Assembly (NCBI GenBank): GCA_934525845.1
Contig: CAKSZS010000003.1
Span: forward strand, 62,001-126,000
Origin: an uncultured Faecalibacterium sp.
GTDB taxonomy: Bacteria; Bacillota; Clostridia; Oscillospirales; Ruminococcaceae
Direction: 5' to 3'
Length of the DNA: 64,000 nucleotides
This document shows positions 1 to 7,884 of the stretch, one piece after another; within the stretch, counting starts at the first letter, position 1, and every line of letters starts with the position of its first letter. A program made the position numbers and the translations under genes. Below the pieces are notes generated by a model. The model saw nothing but the letters and a program-made list of their open reading frames with translations. It did not search any database and had not been told where the DNA came from.

Positions 1-796
1 CGGTGCCGGCGTAGATGGTGGAGCCTTCCACCTTGCGCACCGGCATGGATTCGCCGGTCAAAGCGGCCTGGTTCACCATGGCTTCGCCTTCCAGCACGGT
101 GCCATCCAGCGGGATCATGTTGCCGGCACGCACCACGACCTGGTCACCGGTGCGCACTTTGGTCAGCGGCACCAGGACCTCGGTGCCCTGGCTGCGCACC
201 CACACCTTGTCCACGTTCAGTGCCATGCTGCGGGCCAGATCGTCCAGGCTCTTCTTGCGGGTCCACTCTTCCAGCAGGGAGCCGAGGTTCAGCAGGAACA
301 TGACCGACCCGGCGGTGTTGAAGTCGCCGCGCAGGATGGATACGCCGATGGAGAGGGCATCCAGCACTTCCACCTCCAGTTTGCGGTGCAGCAGGCAGCG
401 GACGCCCTTCCAGACGAAGCTGATGGAGCGGAACACCGTATAGGCGGCGGCAATGGGGGCAGGCAGGAACAGCTTGCGCAGGGCGCGGCCCGCCACCAGA
501 TTGAACATTTTGTCCTGATACTCGCGGTTCAGCTTGCGGCTGTCGGCGGAGGTGACCAGTGCATCGTTCTCGGCAACGTCAAATTTATAATGTGCCAGCA
601 GGGCGATGACCTCAGTGCGTTTGCCGGTGTAGGTGATGACCACATCTCCGGTGCGTTCGTATACAGTGGCGTGCTCCACCAGACTGCTGTGGTTCAGATA
701 GGCTTCCAGCACATCGGCCCGGTGCAGGGTCATGCGCACAGCCTCTGCGTGAACGCGCAGACGGCCGCGGCTTTCGTGCAGAATGGTACATTTCAT
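1..796 (-). CDS. Heavy-metal-translocating P-type ATPase, N-terminal part (cut by the window edge)
   Basis: The first 265 residues of a P1B-type ATPase, which pumps metal ions across the cytoplasmic membrane using ATP. Residues 1-70 resemble a metal-associated fold but lack the usual CxxC pair. Hydrophobic segments around residues 110-180 and an actuator domain follow, with the conserved TGES motif near residue 252. The phosphorylation and ATP-binding domains lie beyond the left edge. The start is the ATG at 796. The DUF6110 gene lies upstream on the same strand, with a terminator between them. Metal specificity cannot be read because the CPx-type motif is off the window. Confidence 0.9.
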   Translation of the reverse strand, partial: MKCTILHESRGRLRVHAEAVRMTLHRADVLEAYLNHSSLVEHATVYERTGDVVITYTGKRTEVIALLAHYKFDVAENDALVTSADSRKLNREYQDKMFNLVAGRALRKLFLPAPIAAAYTVFRSISFVWKGVRCLLHRKLEVEVLDALSIGVSILRGDFNTAGSVMFLLNLGSLLEEWTRKKSLDDLARSMALNVDKVWVRSQGTEVLVPLTKVRTGDQVVVRAGNMIPLDGTVLEGEAMVNQAALTGESMPVRKVEGSTIYAGT

Positions 797-964
797 ATTG
801 CGTAAAGACCTTTCTTATGCAGTAAGAGGGCGAGGTGCGTCCGCATCCGGCTCGCAGGCTCGCCGCCTTGTCCCCCATGTTGTCACCTGCAGTGGCATTT
901 TCCCCCGGCGCGGGGAGAATCTGTCCCGCTGGGGAGGGGGAGGCTTTCAAAACAACATCTTTCA

Positions 965-992
965 CAAAAAAGAGCCGCCCGAAGGCGGCTCT
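965..992 (-). terminator. Rho-independent terminator after the DUF6110 gene
   Basis: On the minus strand a 9-bp GC-rich stem (AGAGCCGCC with GGCGGCTCT) and a 4-base loop are followed by a run of T. It lies between the DUF6110 gene and the P-type ATPase, so expression of the ATPase would need read-through or its own promoter in 797-960. Confidence 0.8.
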
Positions 993-1005
993 CAGAGCAG
1001 CGGAG

Positions 1006-1287
1006 TTATGCCTCGGTGTTCTCGGTGGTCTCAGCAGCGGCGTCCTCGATGACGGCAGCCTCGGCCTCAGCAGCGCGGGCCTCGTTGATGGCCTTTGCAT
1101 CGGCCAGAATGTCACCAGCCTGCTCCTGCACCTTGTTGACAGTCTCCATGGTGCAGTCCTTCATGCGCAGGACAGCAGCGGTGGTCTGGGTGTAGACCTT
1201 CTTGGCGTCCTTGCTGGACAGGATCTTGAAACCGGCAGAACCGAACAGGGTGCCAGCGGCGAACAGTGCGATCTTCTTGAGATTCAT
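1006..1287 (-). CDS. DUF6110 family small membrane-anchored protein
   Basis: A 93-residue protein with one N-terminal hydrophobic helix (about residues 5-20, with small residues G and A spaced along it), a basic amphipathic middle and an acidic, alanine-rich tail. It matches the DUF6110 family, which I recall as recurring next to metal P-type ATPases in Firmicutes; the ATPase downstream here fits. The architecture resembles the mycobacterial PacL (DUF1490) metallochaperones, but the His/Asp metal-binding end of PacL is absent. A ribosome site (AGGTAGGG) precedes the ATG at 1287. A role as a scaffold or partner of the ATPase is an inference. Confidence 0.8.
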   Translation of the reverse strand: MNLKKIALFAAGTLFGSAGFKILSSKDAKKVYTQTTAAVLRMKDCTMETVNKVQEQAGDILADAKAINEARAAEAEAAVIEDAAAETTENTEA

Positions 1288-1659
1288 AGTTTTCCCTACC
1301 TTTTTCTATTTCGTGGTTTGAGGGCCTTGCGGCCCGTAAGATGATGAAACCGGTAAAACCGGGCAGAACAGGGCGCACAGACCCCAGACTTCGAGGCTAT
1401 TGTAGCACATTTTTTTCCAATTGCAAGGGGTTTGCCGGATGTTAATATATATAAACTTTGTACGAGCGGTAGTTGGAAAACGCTATCCCAACGTGTTTTT
1501 TGCGACAAACTACAGTTTGTAAAGGTGAACTAACCGCTTTGAAATCGATACCGGAAATTTCCAATTTACAGTGCGTACAAAAACAGCCTGCCGCAGAACG
1601 CATTCTCTGCGGCAGGCTGCAAAAGCAGGGATAAACTTTGTACGCGACGTACAGGGTGT
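1288..1659. other. Intergenic region with a repeated 14-base motif
   Basis: No gene is apparent. The stretch is AT-richer than its flanks. The 14-mer ATAAACTTTGTACG occurs at 1451-1464 and again at 1631-1644, and its TTTGTACG core appears inverted at 1573-1580. The terminator of the phosphatase gene lies at 1584-1619. The DUF6110 promoter is expected at the left end. Confidence 0.5.
1584..1619 (-). terminator. Terminator after the histidine phosphatase gene
   Basis: Perfect 14-bp arms (CAGCCTGCCGCAGA and its complement) around an 8-base loop, followed on the minus strand by TTTTTGTACG. It lies 40 bases beyond the phosphatase stop codon. Confidence 0.85.
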
Positions 1660-2259
1660 TCACACGGTCAGGCCGGTGAAATCCGGGAAATGCACGCCCA
1701 CCAGGCTGAACTGACCATCTTCGTATTCGTACTCATAGATGGTGCAGTTGGGCATACCGCCCTTGGGACGCTCAAAGGTGCACTTCTGGTTGTTCTGCCA
1801 GTAGCGCAGGAAGCCGAAGCTGGAACCGCCGTGGGAGACGGCCAGCACCACGTTGTGGTCCGGCTGCTCCATGATGTCGTGCAGGGTGTCGGCCATGCGC
1901 TGCCGCATTTCCAGCTCACCCTCGCCGTGGTAGTAGGTCTTGAAGAAGTCGCCATAGGGCAGCGGCGGGTTCAGCCGCTCACTTTCTCCTTCCAGCGTGC
2001 CGAAGTTCCACTCTTTCAGGCCCTTCAGGCGGGTGTAGGGCACGCTGCCCATGGCCAGCTCCAGCGTGTCACAGCAGCGCTCGGAGGTGGAGGAATAGTA
2101 GTGGTCGGGATGGAGGTTGTTCTTTGTGAAGAATTCTCCGGCGCGGACGGCCTGCTGTTTTCCCAGCTCGCTGAGCGGGGAATCGCACCAGCCCTGAATG
2201 CGGTGCTGGAGGTTGAATAAGGTCTGTGCGTGGCGCATGAGGTACAGCGTTTTTTTCAT
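1660..2259 (-). CDS. Histidine phosphatase family protein (phosphoglycerate mutase fold)
   Basis: A 199-residue cytosolic enzyme of the histidine phosphatase superfamily. The catalytic RHAQT motif (residues 9-13) carries the histidine that becomes phosphorylated. EWNFGTLEG (about 90-98) and SHGGS (about 150) complete the active site. The family includes cofactor-dependent mutases, broad phosphatases and metal-independent phosphoserine phosphatases. It lies immediately downstream of serC and serA, and no classical serB is present, so phosphoserine phosphatase activity is an attractive guess. I chose the ATG at 2259 because GGAAAGGAG sits just upstream; the longer frame extends into the upstream repeat. 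Confidence 0.85.
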   Translation of the reverse strand: MKKTLYLMRHAQTLFNLQHRIQGWCDSPLSELGKQQAVRAGEFFTKNNLHPDHYYSSTSERCCDTLELAMGSVPYTRLKGLKEWNFGTLEGESERLNPPLPYGDFFKTYYHGEGELEMRQRMADTLHDIMEQPDHNVVLAVSHGGSSFGFLRYWQNNQKCTFERPKGGMPNCTIYEYEYEDGQFSLVGVHFPDFTGLTV

Positions 2260-2334
2260 GGGCAAAGCTCCTTTCGGACAAGGTTCCTTCTTACATCTTG
2301 GATAATAGCATAAAAGTGGAAAAAGGGAAGGACG

Positions 2335-2462
2335 AACCCTCTCAGGCGCTGTCGCGCCAGCGCTCCCGAAGGGAGAGCTTTTATGGGCGAAAACCGCCAG
2401 ATGCAAAAAAGCTCCCCCTTTCGGGGGAGCTGGCAAAGCCGCAGGCTTTGACGGAGAGGGTT
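2335..2462. repeat. AACCCTCTC-bounded palindromic repeat, copy 1
   Basis: Begins AACCCTCTCAGG and ends GAGAGGGTT. Each half holds a small variable stem-loop and a larger hairpin built on CCAGCTCYCCCGAAAGGGGAGCTTT. The copy lies between the serA stop and the phosphatase start. Confidence 0.85.
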
Positions 2463-2473
2463 AAAACCTATAA

Positions 2474-3634
2474 TTACAGGATGCGCACCCGGATGACGGC
2501 GGGGATGGCGCTCAGCTTTTCAGCCAGCTTGCCGTCCAGCGCACCGGTGGCGTCCAGCATGGTGTAGGCCATGTTCTTTTTGCTCTTGTTTACCATGTTC
2601 TCGATGTTCAGGCCGGCTTCGGTGGTCAGTGCGGTGATCTGGCTGATCATGCCCGGCTCGTTTTTGTGAATGATGCAGATGCGTTTGCCGCCGGCACGGG
2701 GCTGATGCACTTCCGGCATATTCACCGAGTGGGTGATGTTGCCGTTCTTCAGGTAGTCGCTCAGCTCCTTGGCGGCCATGATGGCGCAGTTGTCCTCGGC
2801 TTCCGGAGTGGAAGCACCCAGATGCGGAGTGCAGACGATGCCGGGCTTACCCAGCAGGGCTTCCGACGGGAAGTCGGTCATGTAACCGGAGACCTTGCCG
2901 GCGTCCATGGCCTCCAGCAGGGCATCGGTATTCACCAGTTCCCCGCGGGCATAGTTCAGGATCTTCACGCCGTCCTTGCACAGAGCCAGGGTCTGCGCGT
3001 TGATGGTGTCCTTGGTGGTGGGCAGGTAGGGAACATGAATGGTGATGTAGTCGCACAGCGGCAGCATATCGTTCAGGTTCACACAGTGGTGGACCTGGCT
3101 GCTCAGGTTCCAGGCGGCATCAATGGAGATGTAGGGATCGTAGCCGTAGACCTCCATGCCCAGCTCGATGGCACAGTTGGCCACACGGGAGCCGATGGCA
3201 CCCAGACCAATGACACCCAGGGTCTTGCCCTTGATCTCGTTGCCCACGAACTGCTTTTTGCCTTTTTCCACCGTCTTGGCCATGGCGGGATCCCCGGCCA
3301 GGCCCTGGCACCACTGGGCAGCAGCGGCCACATTGCGGCTGCCGGCGATCAGCATCCCGATCACCAGTTCCGCCACAGCGTTGGCGTTGGCACCGGGGGT
3401 GTTGAACACCACGATGCCCTGCTCACTGCATCGATCCAGCGGAATGTTGTTGACACCCGCACCGGCGCGGGCAATGGCCAGCAGGTTTTCGTTGAAGGTG
3501 GTGTTCAGCATATCGGCGCTGCGCACCAGGATGCCGTCCGGGGCATCGGTGTCCACAGCGACGTCAAACAGATTCTTGTTCAGCTTGGCCAGACCCACCG
3601 GGCTGATGGCGTTCAGAGTTTTGATCGTATACAT
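2474..3634 (-). CDS. serA: D-3-phosphoglycerate dehydrogenase
   Basis: A 386-residue enzyme that oxidises 3-phosphoglycerate to 3-phosphohydroxypyruvate with NAD, the first step of serine synthesis. The Rossmann motif GLGAIG is at 143-148, with an aspartate (D166) that favours NAD over NADP. The catalytic triad is R230, E258 and H271 (in TPHLGAST). A C-terminal ACT domain (about 317-386) suggests feedback control by serine or another amino acid. Length fits the short SerA class. It lies downstream of serC with a repeat copy between them. Confidence 0.95.
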   Translation of the reverse strand: MYTIKTLNAISPVGLAKLNKNLFDVAVDTDAPDGILVRSADMLNTTFNENLLAIARAGAGVNNIPLDRCSEQGIVVFNTPGANANAVAELVIGMLIAGSRNVAAAAQWCQGLAGDPAMAKTVEKGKKQFVGNEIKGKTLGVIGLGAIGSRVANCAIELGMEVYGYDPYISIDAAWNLSSQVHHCVNLNDMLPLCDYITIHVPYLPTTKDTINAQTLALCKDGVKILNYARGELVNTDALLEAMDAGKVSGYMTDFPSEALLGKPGIVCTPHLGASTPEAEDNCAIMAAKELSDYLKNGNITHSVNMPEVHQPRAGGKRICIIHKNEPGMISQITALTTEAGLNIENMVNKSKKNMAYTMLDATGALDGKLAEKLSAIPAVIRVRIL

Positions 3635-3661
3635 AATACAGAAGCCTTTCTATCATGCAGG

Positions 3662-3796
3662 AACCCTCTCAGGCACGGCTCACGCCGTGCCAGCTCTCCC
3701 GAAGGGCGAGCGTATGAGTGGTTCGATGAAATTATACTCTTTATCAAAAGCTCTCCCCTCGGGAGAGCTGCCGAACGAAGTGAGGCTGAGAGGGTT
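3662..3796. repeat. AACCCTCTC-bounded palindromic repeat, copy 2
   Basis: Begins AACCCTCTCAGGC and ends CTGAGAGGGTT, directly abutting the serC stop codon at 3797. The left variable stem is CACGGC/GCCGTG. The two main hairpins carry CCCGAAGGG and CCCTCGGG cores. Confidence 0.85.
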
Positions 3797-4879
3797 TTAC
3801 GCATTCTCCCTGCGGAACTTCTCCATGAAGTCCACCAGCTTGTCCACGCCCTCAGCCGGCATTGCATTGTAGATGGAAGCGCGCATACCGCCCACCAGAC
3901 GGTGGCCCTTCAGGTTCACAAAACCGGCATCTGCGGCTTCCGCGCAGAACTTCTTGTCCAGATCGGGGTTCGGACTGGTAAAGGTGACATTCATGGTGCT
4001 GCGGTAGCGGTGTTCCACCGGGTTGTGGAAGAAGTCCTGGCCGTCAAGGTAGTCGTACAGGACCTTGGCCTTGGCTTCGTTGATCTTCTGCATATTCTCC
4101 AGACCACCGATGTCGTTTTCCAGATACTTGAGCACCAGGCCGGTCATGTAGATGCACCAGCACGGCGGGGTGTTGTACATACTGTCCTTGTTCAGCAGGG
4201 TGGTGTAATTCATCATGGTGGGCACGTTGTCAGCAGCGTGGCCCAGCAGATCGTCCCGGACGATGGTAATGGCCATGCCGGCAGGAGCGACATTCTTCTG
4301 CACGCCGAAGTAGATGCAGCCGTACTTGGTCACGTCCACCGGCTTGGAGAGGATCATGGAACTCATGTCCGCCACCAGCGGCACACCCTCCACCTGGGGC
4401 ACTTCCACATACTGGGTGCCGAAGATGGTGTTGTTCTGGCAGATGTGGATGTAGCTGGCATCCTTGTCGTAGTCGATGGCGTTCACATCCGGGATGTAGG
4501 TGAAATTCTTATCCTTGCTGGACGCCACGATCTTTGCTTCACCGAACTTGGCGGCTTCCTTGGCGGCCAGGTTGGAGAAGTTGCCGGTGACCAGATAATC
4601 GGCCTTGCCGGTGGTCATGAAGTTCAGCGGCACCATGGCGAACTGCTGGGTCGCGCCGCCCTGGAAGAAGCCGACCTTGTAGTTGTCCGGGATGTTCATC
4701 ACGCGGCGCAGGGTGGCCTCGGTGTCCTTGATGATGGCATCGAACCACTTGCTGCGGTGGCTCATCTCCATCACGCTCTGACCGCTGTCGCCGTACTCGA
4801 GCAGCTCTGCCTGGGCCTGCTTCAGGACCTTTTCGGGCAGCATACTGGGGCCTGCGCTGAAGTTGTATACTCGTGCCAT
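3797..4879 (-). CDS. serC: Phosphoserine aminotransferase
   Basis: A 360-residue PLP-dependent class V aminotransferase converting 3-phosphohydroxypyruvate and glutamate to phosphoserine. It opens with the family signature YNFSAGPSMLP, has GGATQQF (74-80) for substrate and cofactor phosphate contacts, and K195 in GVQKNVAP as the PLP-binding lysine. I start at the ATG at 4879, preceded by AAAGGGAGAG; the longer frame upstream would run through the promoter. It forms a serine block with serA downstream and is divergent from a BlaI/MecI-type regulator. Confidence 0.95.
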   Translation of the reverse strand: MARVYNFSAGPSMLPEKVLKQAQAELLEYGDSGQSVMEMSHRSKWFDAIIKDTEATLRRVMNIPDNYKVGFFQGGATQQFAMVPLNFMTTGKADYLVTGNFSNLAAKEAAKFGEAKIVASSKDKNFTYIPDVNAIDYDKDASYIHICQNNTIFGTQYVEVPQVEGVPLVADMSSMILSKPVDVTKYGCIYFGVQKNVAPAGMAITIVRDDLLGHAADNVPTMMNYTTLLNKDSMYNTPPCWCIYMTGLVLKYLENDIGGLENMQKINEAKAKVLYDYLDGQDFFHNPVEHRYRSTMNVTFTSPNPDLDKKFCAEAADAGFVNLKGHRLVGGMRASIYNAMPAEGVDKLVDFMEKFRRENA

Positions 4880-4953
4880 AATGAACTCTCCCTTTCCTGT
4901 ATCACGCAGCATCGTCCAAAAGATGCGATGCTTTTCTTTCTTGCTGTGGCTGT

Positions 4954-4983
4954 AGTATACCGGTTTTGGGGCCTGCAAAACAA
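4954..4983 (-). promoter_or_regulatory. Probable serC promoter
   Basis: On the minus strand TTGTTT, an 18-base spacer and TATACT. The -10 is good and the -35 weak. It lies about 75 bases upstream of the serC start codon, and the BlaI-like sites at 5039-5080 lie upstream of it. Confidence 0.5.
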
Positions 4984-5038
4984 GAGCATCTTTGCACAAA
5001 GATGCAGCCGGGCAGACCACCCGGAGCGCACAAAGCAC

Positions 5039-5047
5039 ACAAATGTA
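5039..5047. promoter_or_regulatory. BlaI/MecI/CopY-like operator site 1
   Basis: ACAAATGTA matches seven or eight positions of the TACA-NN-TGTA core used by BlaI, MecI and CopY regulators. It lies between serC and the regulator gene. Confidence 0.45.
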
Positions 5048-5071
5048 CGCCGACCGAAAACAAAAATAAAG

Positions 5072-5080
5072 ACATTTGTA
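5072..5080. promoter_or_regulatory. BlaI/MecI/CopY-like operator site 2
   Basis: ACATTTGTA, the same core with TT in the centre, begins 33 bases after site 1, close to three helical turns. Confidence 0.45.
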
Positions 5081-5123
5081 AAATAAACAGGAAAACACCT
5101 GATTTCATGCGCATTTTTTCCTC

Positions 5124-5152
5124 TTGCGATTTGGGCGGAAATCTGGTATCCT
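5124..5152 (+). promoter_or_regulatory. Probable promoter of the BlaI-family regulator
   Basis: TTGCGA, a 17-base spacer and TATCCT. The predicted start of transcription is just before operator-like site 3. Confidence 0.5.
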
Positions 5153-5164
5153 GAAAGAACAAAG

Positions 5165-5173
5165 ACAAATGTA
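5165..5173. promoter_or_regulatory. BlaI/MecI/CopY-like operator site 3
   Basis: ACAAATGTA again, 93 bases after site 2 and just downstream of the predicted transcription start, a position suited to autorepression. Confidence 0.45.
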
Positions 5174-5205
5174 AAAGAAAAATCGACAAAAAAGGAGGTG
5201 TGCGG

Positions 5206-5628
5206 ATGTATGGCATCCCGGACAGCGTAAAACCGCTTTCGGCAGCAGAGGAACAGGTCATGCTGGCAGTGTGGGCCTGCAAGGCTCCGGTCACCCGGCG
5301 GGACATCGATGGACGTCTCAAAGATACCGGCTGGGCACCGGCTACGGTGCTGAACTTTCTGTACCGGCTGGAAGAAAAAGGCTGGGTGCGCCGAGATCGG
5401 GAACAGAATCACAACACCTACACACCGCGCATCACCAAACGAGCCTACGGCGTGTGGAGTATGCGCCAGCGGCTGGACACCCTTTTTGACGGAGACCTGG
5501 CCGCTGCCGTGCACGCGCTGGTCAGTGAGAGCGGCTGCGGGCAGAGCGAACTGGAACAGGCCATGAAGGTGCTGGAAGAAAAGCACCTGGAAGCCGAGGA
5601 ATACGATCTGTATGACCCCTACGGGTAA
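5206..5628 (+). CDS. BlaI/MecI/CopY family transcriptional regulator
   Basis: A 140-residue winged-helix repressor. Residues 9-75 form the family DNA-binding domain (LSAAEEQVMLAVW, then a recognition helix around ATVLNFLYRLEEKGWVRR), followed by the helical dimerisation tail. No metal-binding cysteine cluster of the CopY type is visible. I chose the ATG at 5206 because AGGAGG lies 7 bases upstream; a GTG at 5200 is too close. It diverges from serC, and three operator-like sites lie between the genes, so it may control itself and perhaps serC. Usual partners of this family (BlaR-type proteases, beta-lactamases, copper pumps) are not adjacent. Confidence 0.85.
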   Translation: MYGIPDSVKPLSAAEEQVMLAVWACKAPVTRRDIDGRLKDTGWAPATVLNFLYRLEEKGWVRRDREQNHNTYTPRITKRAYGVWSMRQRLDTLFDGDLAAAVHALVSESGCGQSELEQAMKVLEEKHLEAEEYDLYDPYG

Positions 5629-5643
5629 AAGGAGAGAACAAGA

Positions 5644-6837
5644 ATGGATTGCAGACTGCGTGCCAAAAACTGCGGCGGATGCCCGCTGCTGGGGCTGGAC
5701 TATGCCGCCCAGCTCAAACAAAAGGAAGATAAGGTGCGTGCCCTGCTGGGCAGATACGGCCCGGTGGAGTCCATCCGGGGCATGGAAGAACCGTATCACT
5801 ACCGGAATAAGGTGATCTCCACATTCAGCACCGGCTGGGGTGGAAAACTGGTGTCCGGCATCTATGCGGCAAACAGCCATAAGGTGCTGCCGGTGGAGCG
5901 CTGCCTTTTGCAGGACGAAGTGCTGGATCAGGTGATGGACGCCGTGCGCGCTGCGGCCAACGCTTGCCATTATTTGCCCTACGACGAGGATAAGGGCACC
6001 GGTCTGGTGCGCCACTGCCTGCTGCGGCGGGGCGTGGTCACCGGGCAGGTAATGGTGGTGCTGGTCACGGCCCAGCCGGTGCTGCCGGGCGCCAAAAACT
6101 TTGTCAAGGCGCTGCTGGCCGAAGCCCAGAAACGGAACGTACCGGTGACCACGGTGGTGCAGAACGTGAACACTCGCAAGACCAGCGTGGTGCTGGGCGA
6201 GGCGGAAAAGGTGCTGTATGGCAAGGGCTTTATTTTGGACGAACTGTGCGGCAAGACCTACGCTATCAGCCCGCGCAGCTTTTACCAGATCAACCATGCC
6301 CAGACCGAGGTGCTGTACGGGCTGGCCGTGGAGGCCGCCCGTCTCACCGGTAAGGAGGTGGTGCTGGACGCTTACTGCGGCATCGGCACCATCGGACTGA
6401 CCGCCAGCGCCAAGGCAAGGCAGGTGGTGGGCGTGGAGCTGAACCGGGATGCTGTGCACGATGCCATCGGCAACGCGAAGCACAACGGCGTGAAGAATGC
6501 CCGGTTTGTAGCGGCTGATGCCACCCGCTGGATCGCCGAAGCCGCCGCTGCCGGAGAGCGGGCAGACGTCATCTTTATGGACCCGCCCCGGGAAGGCTCC
6601 ACGCCGCAGTTCATCGACAGCGTGGCCCGCATGGCCCCGAAGCGGGTCATCTATGTCAGCTGCAACCCGGTCACCCTCGCCCGGGACCTGGAACTGCTGA
6701 CGAAAAAGGGCTACCAGGTGGAGCGCAGCATCCCGGTCGATATGTTCCCCCATAGCGAACACATTGAAACGGTTTGTGCATTGTCCAAACGAGAGATCCA
6801 TCCCGGAAAAAAGATGAAAAGGAGTACCCGGAAATGA
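5644..6837 (+). CDS. rlmD: 23S rRNA (uracil-5-)-methyltransferase, RlmD/RumA type
   Basis: A 397-residue SAM-dependent RNA methyltransferase. The N-terminus has C3, C10 and C13, with a later cysteine in VERCLLQ, matching the 4Fe-4S site of RumA. The usual N-terminal TRAM domain is missing, so the protein begins at the cluster. The SAM-binding motif DAYCGIGTIGL, the DPPREG motif and the SCNP catalytic cysteine motif are present in order. The paralogue RlmCD or TrmA-like tRNA specificity cannot be excluded. It begins 15 bases after the regulator and overlaps the next gene by ATGA. Confidence 0.85.
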   Translation: MDCRLRAKNCGGCPLLGLDYAAQLKQKEDKVRALLGRYGPVESIRGMEEPYHYRNKVISTFSTGWGGKLVSGIYAANSHKVLPVERCLLQDEVLDQVMDAVRAAANACHYLPYDEDKGTGLVRHCLLRRGVVTGQVMVVLVTAQPVLPGAKNFVKALLAEAQKRNVPVTTVVQNVNTRKTSVVLGEAEKVLYGKGFILDELCGKTYAISPRSFYQINHAQTEVLYGLAVEAARLTGKEVVLDAYCGIGTIGLTASAKARQVVGVELNRDAVHDAIGNAKHNGVKNARFVAADATRWIAEAAAAGERADVIFMDPPREGSTPQFIDSVARMAPKRVIYVSCNPVTLARDLELLTKKGYQVERSIPVDMFPHSEHIETVCALSKREIHPGKKMKRSTRK

Positions 6838-7355
6838 ACGCAACGGTAAATTATGAGGGACCGCAGGAACTTGATCCCAGAGAAATGCAGGGGGACCTGC
6901 TGATGCTGCTGAGTGGCCGGCAGGTGACCGTGCACACCAGCGAGGAGCCGGACTTTGATTATATGGAAGCCGAAGATACGGCATTTGTGGTGGAGAATCC
7001 CAATGGCGGCGAGAATCTGCTGGTGGAACTGTGCGCAGAATTTTCCATGTTTTTCGAGACCTGGCACGGCTCTTATAAGGCCACGGAGTCGGGTTACGAA
7101 AAAATGAAGGAAGATATCACCGCCATTCTGAGCGGGAAAGCAGCGGCGCTGACGCTGCACGCGGGCGGAAGATGGCTGGGCAGTGTGCTCTGCACCGAAC
7201 AGCCTGCCGCGGATGCAGATGCGGCGGCTGTGCTGGCCCGTCCGGAGGTGCTGCCTGGCATGGCCGACAAGGTGCGGCAGCTGGGCGGACGCATTGAGCT
7301 GGTGCGCTGGGACCCGGCAGACAACCGAACCTGGGAAGTTCCGGCACAGTGCTGA
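6834..7355 (+). CDS. Conserved hypothetical protein
   Basis: A 173-residue protein of unknown function, acidic, without signal peptide or membrane segment. The start is the ATG at 6834, which overlaps the rlmD stop codon as ATGA and has AAAGGAG upstream, so the two are translationally coupled. It contains a run of aromatic and acidic residues around CAEFSMFFETWHGSY and a C-terminal alpha/beta-like part. I do not recognise the family. It ends before a two-way terminator shared with the convergent MarR gene. Confidence 0.7.
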   Translation: MNATVNYEGPQELDPREMQGDLLMLLSGRQVTVHTSEEPDFDYMEAEDTAFVVENPNGGENLLVELCAEFSMFFETWHGSYKATESGYEKMKEDITAILSGKAAALTLHAGGRWLGSVLCTEQPAADADAAAVLARPEVLPGMADKVRQLGGRIELVRWDPADNRTWEVPAQC

Positions 7356-7384
7356 TCCATTGCGGATCGGATCCTCAAAAGCAG

Positions 7385-7425
7385 ACTGCCCCTCATCTCT
7401 GCAAAATGCAGAAATGAGGGGCAGT
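7385..7425. terminator. Bidirectional terminator
   Basis: Arms ACTGCCCCTCAT and ATGAGGGGCAGT with an inner CTGCA/TGCAG stem, between the convergent hypothetical and MarR genes. Confidence 0.75.
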
Positions 7426-7431
7426 TGTTCT

Positions 7432-7872
7432 TCAGCGGTTCGGCTCCCGTTCTTCTTTGACGATGGCGGTCAGCTGCTGCAGCACAGCTGCCGTGCGGTG
7501 CAGCTCTTCTTCGCCGACTTCCTCCCGCAGGCGGGTGTAGCAGCGCTTCATGAATTCCCGCTCTTCGGCCATCAGTTCCACGGATTTGCTGGTCAGCTCC
7601 ACATAGGTGCGGCCGGCATCCCGGTCGGTGAGCCAGCGGACATAGCCGCTGTCCTGCAGTTTCTCGATGCCTTTGGACAGCTCGGTCACCCGGACGCCCA
7701 TTGCTTTGGCCAGGTCGGCCAGATACAGTTTTTCGTCCGGGTGCGCTTCCTGCTGCATCTTGATGTAGTACAGCACCAGGTAATCGGCTCGCTGGATGGT
7801 GCTGAATACCCGATCAACATCGAAATTGTGCAGGAAGAACCATTCTGCCGGATGGTGGTTCATCGGTTCCAT
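7432..7872 (-). CDS. MarR-type winged-helix regulator
   Basis: A 146-residue MarR-like protein: an N-terminal helix pair, a winged helix (LADLAKAMGVRVTELSKGIEKL for the helix-turn-helix, then a wing with TDRDAGRTYVELT) and a C-terminal dimerisation helix. It begins 12 bases after the citrate synthase gene with AAGGAGAT before the ATG, so it is the second gene of that operon. Such a pairing suggests control of the citrate synthase gene or of carbon flow, but nothing in the sequence names the ligand. Confidence 0.8.
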   Translation of the reverse strand: MEPMNHHPAEWFFLHNFDVDRVFSTIQRADYLVLYYIKMQQEAHPDEKLYLADLAKAMGVRVTELSKGIEKLQDSGYVRWLTDRDAGRTYVELTSKSVELMAEEREFMKRCYTRLREEVGEEELHRTAAVLQQLTAIVKEEREPNR

Positions 7873-7884
7873 ACGCGTATCTCC

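Noticed and set aside
2335..3796. Repeat copies as insertion sequences
   Set aside because: They are 130-250 bases long and encode no transposase; only a non-autonomous origin is possible.
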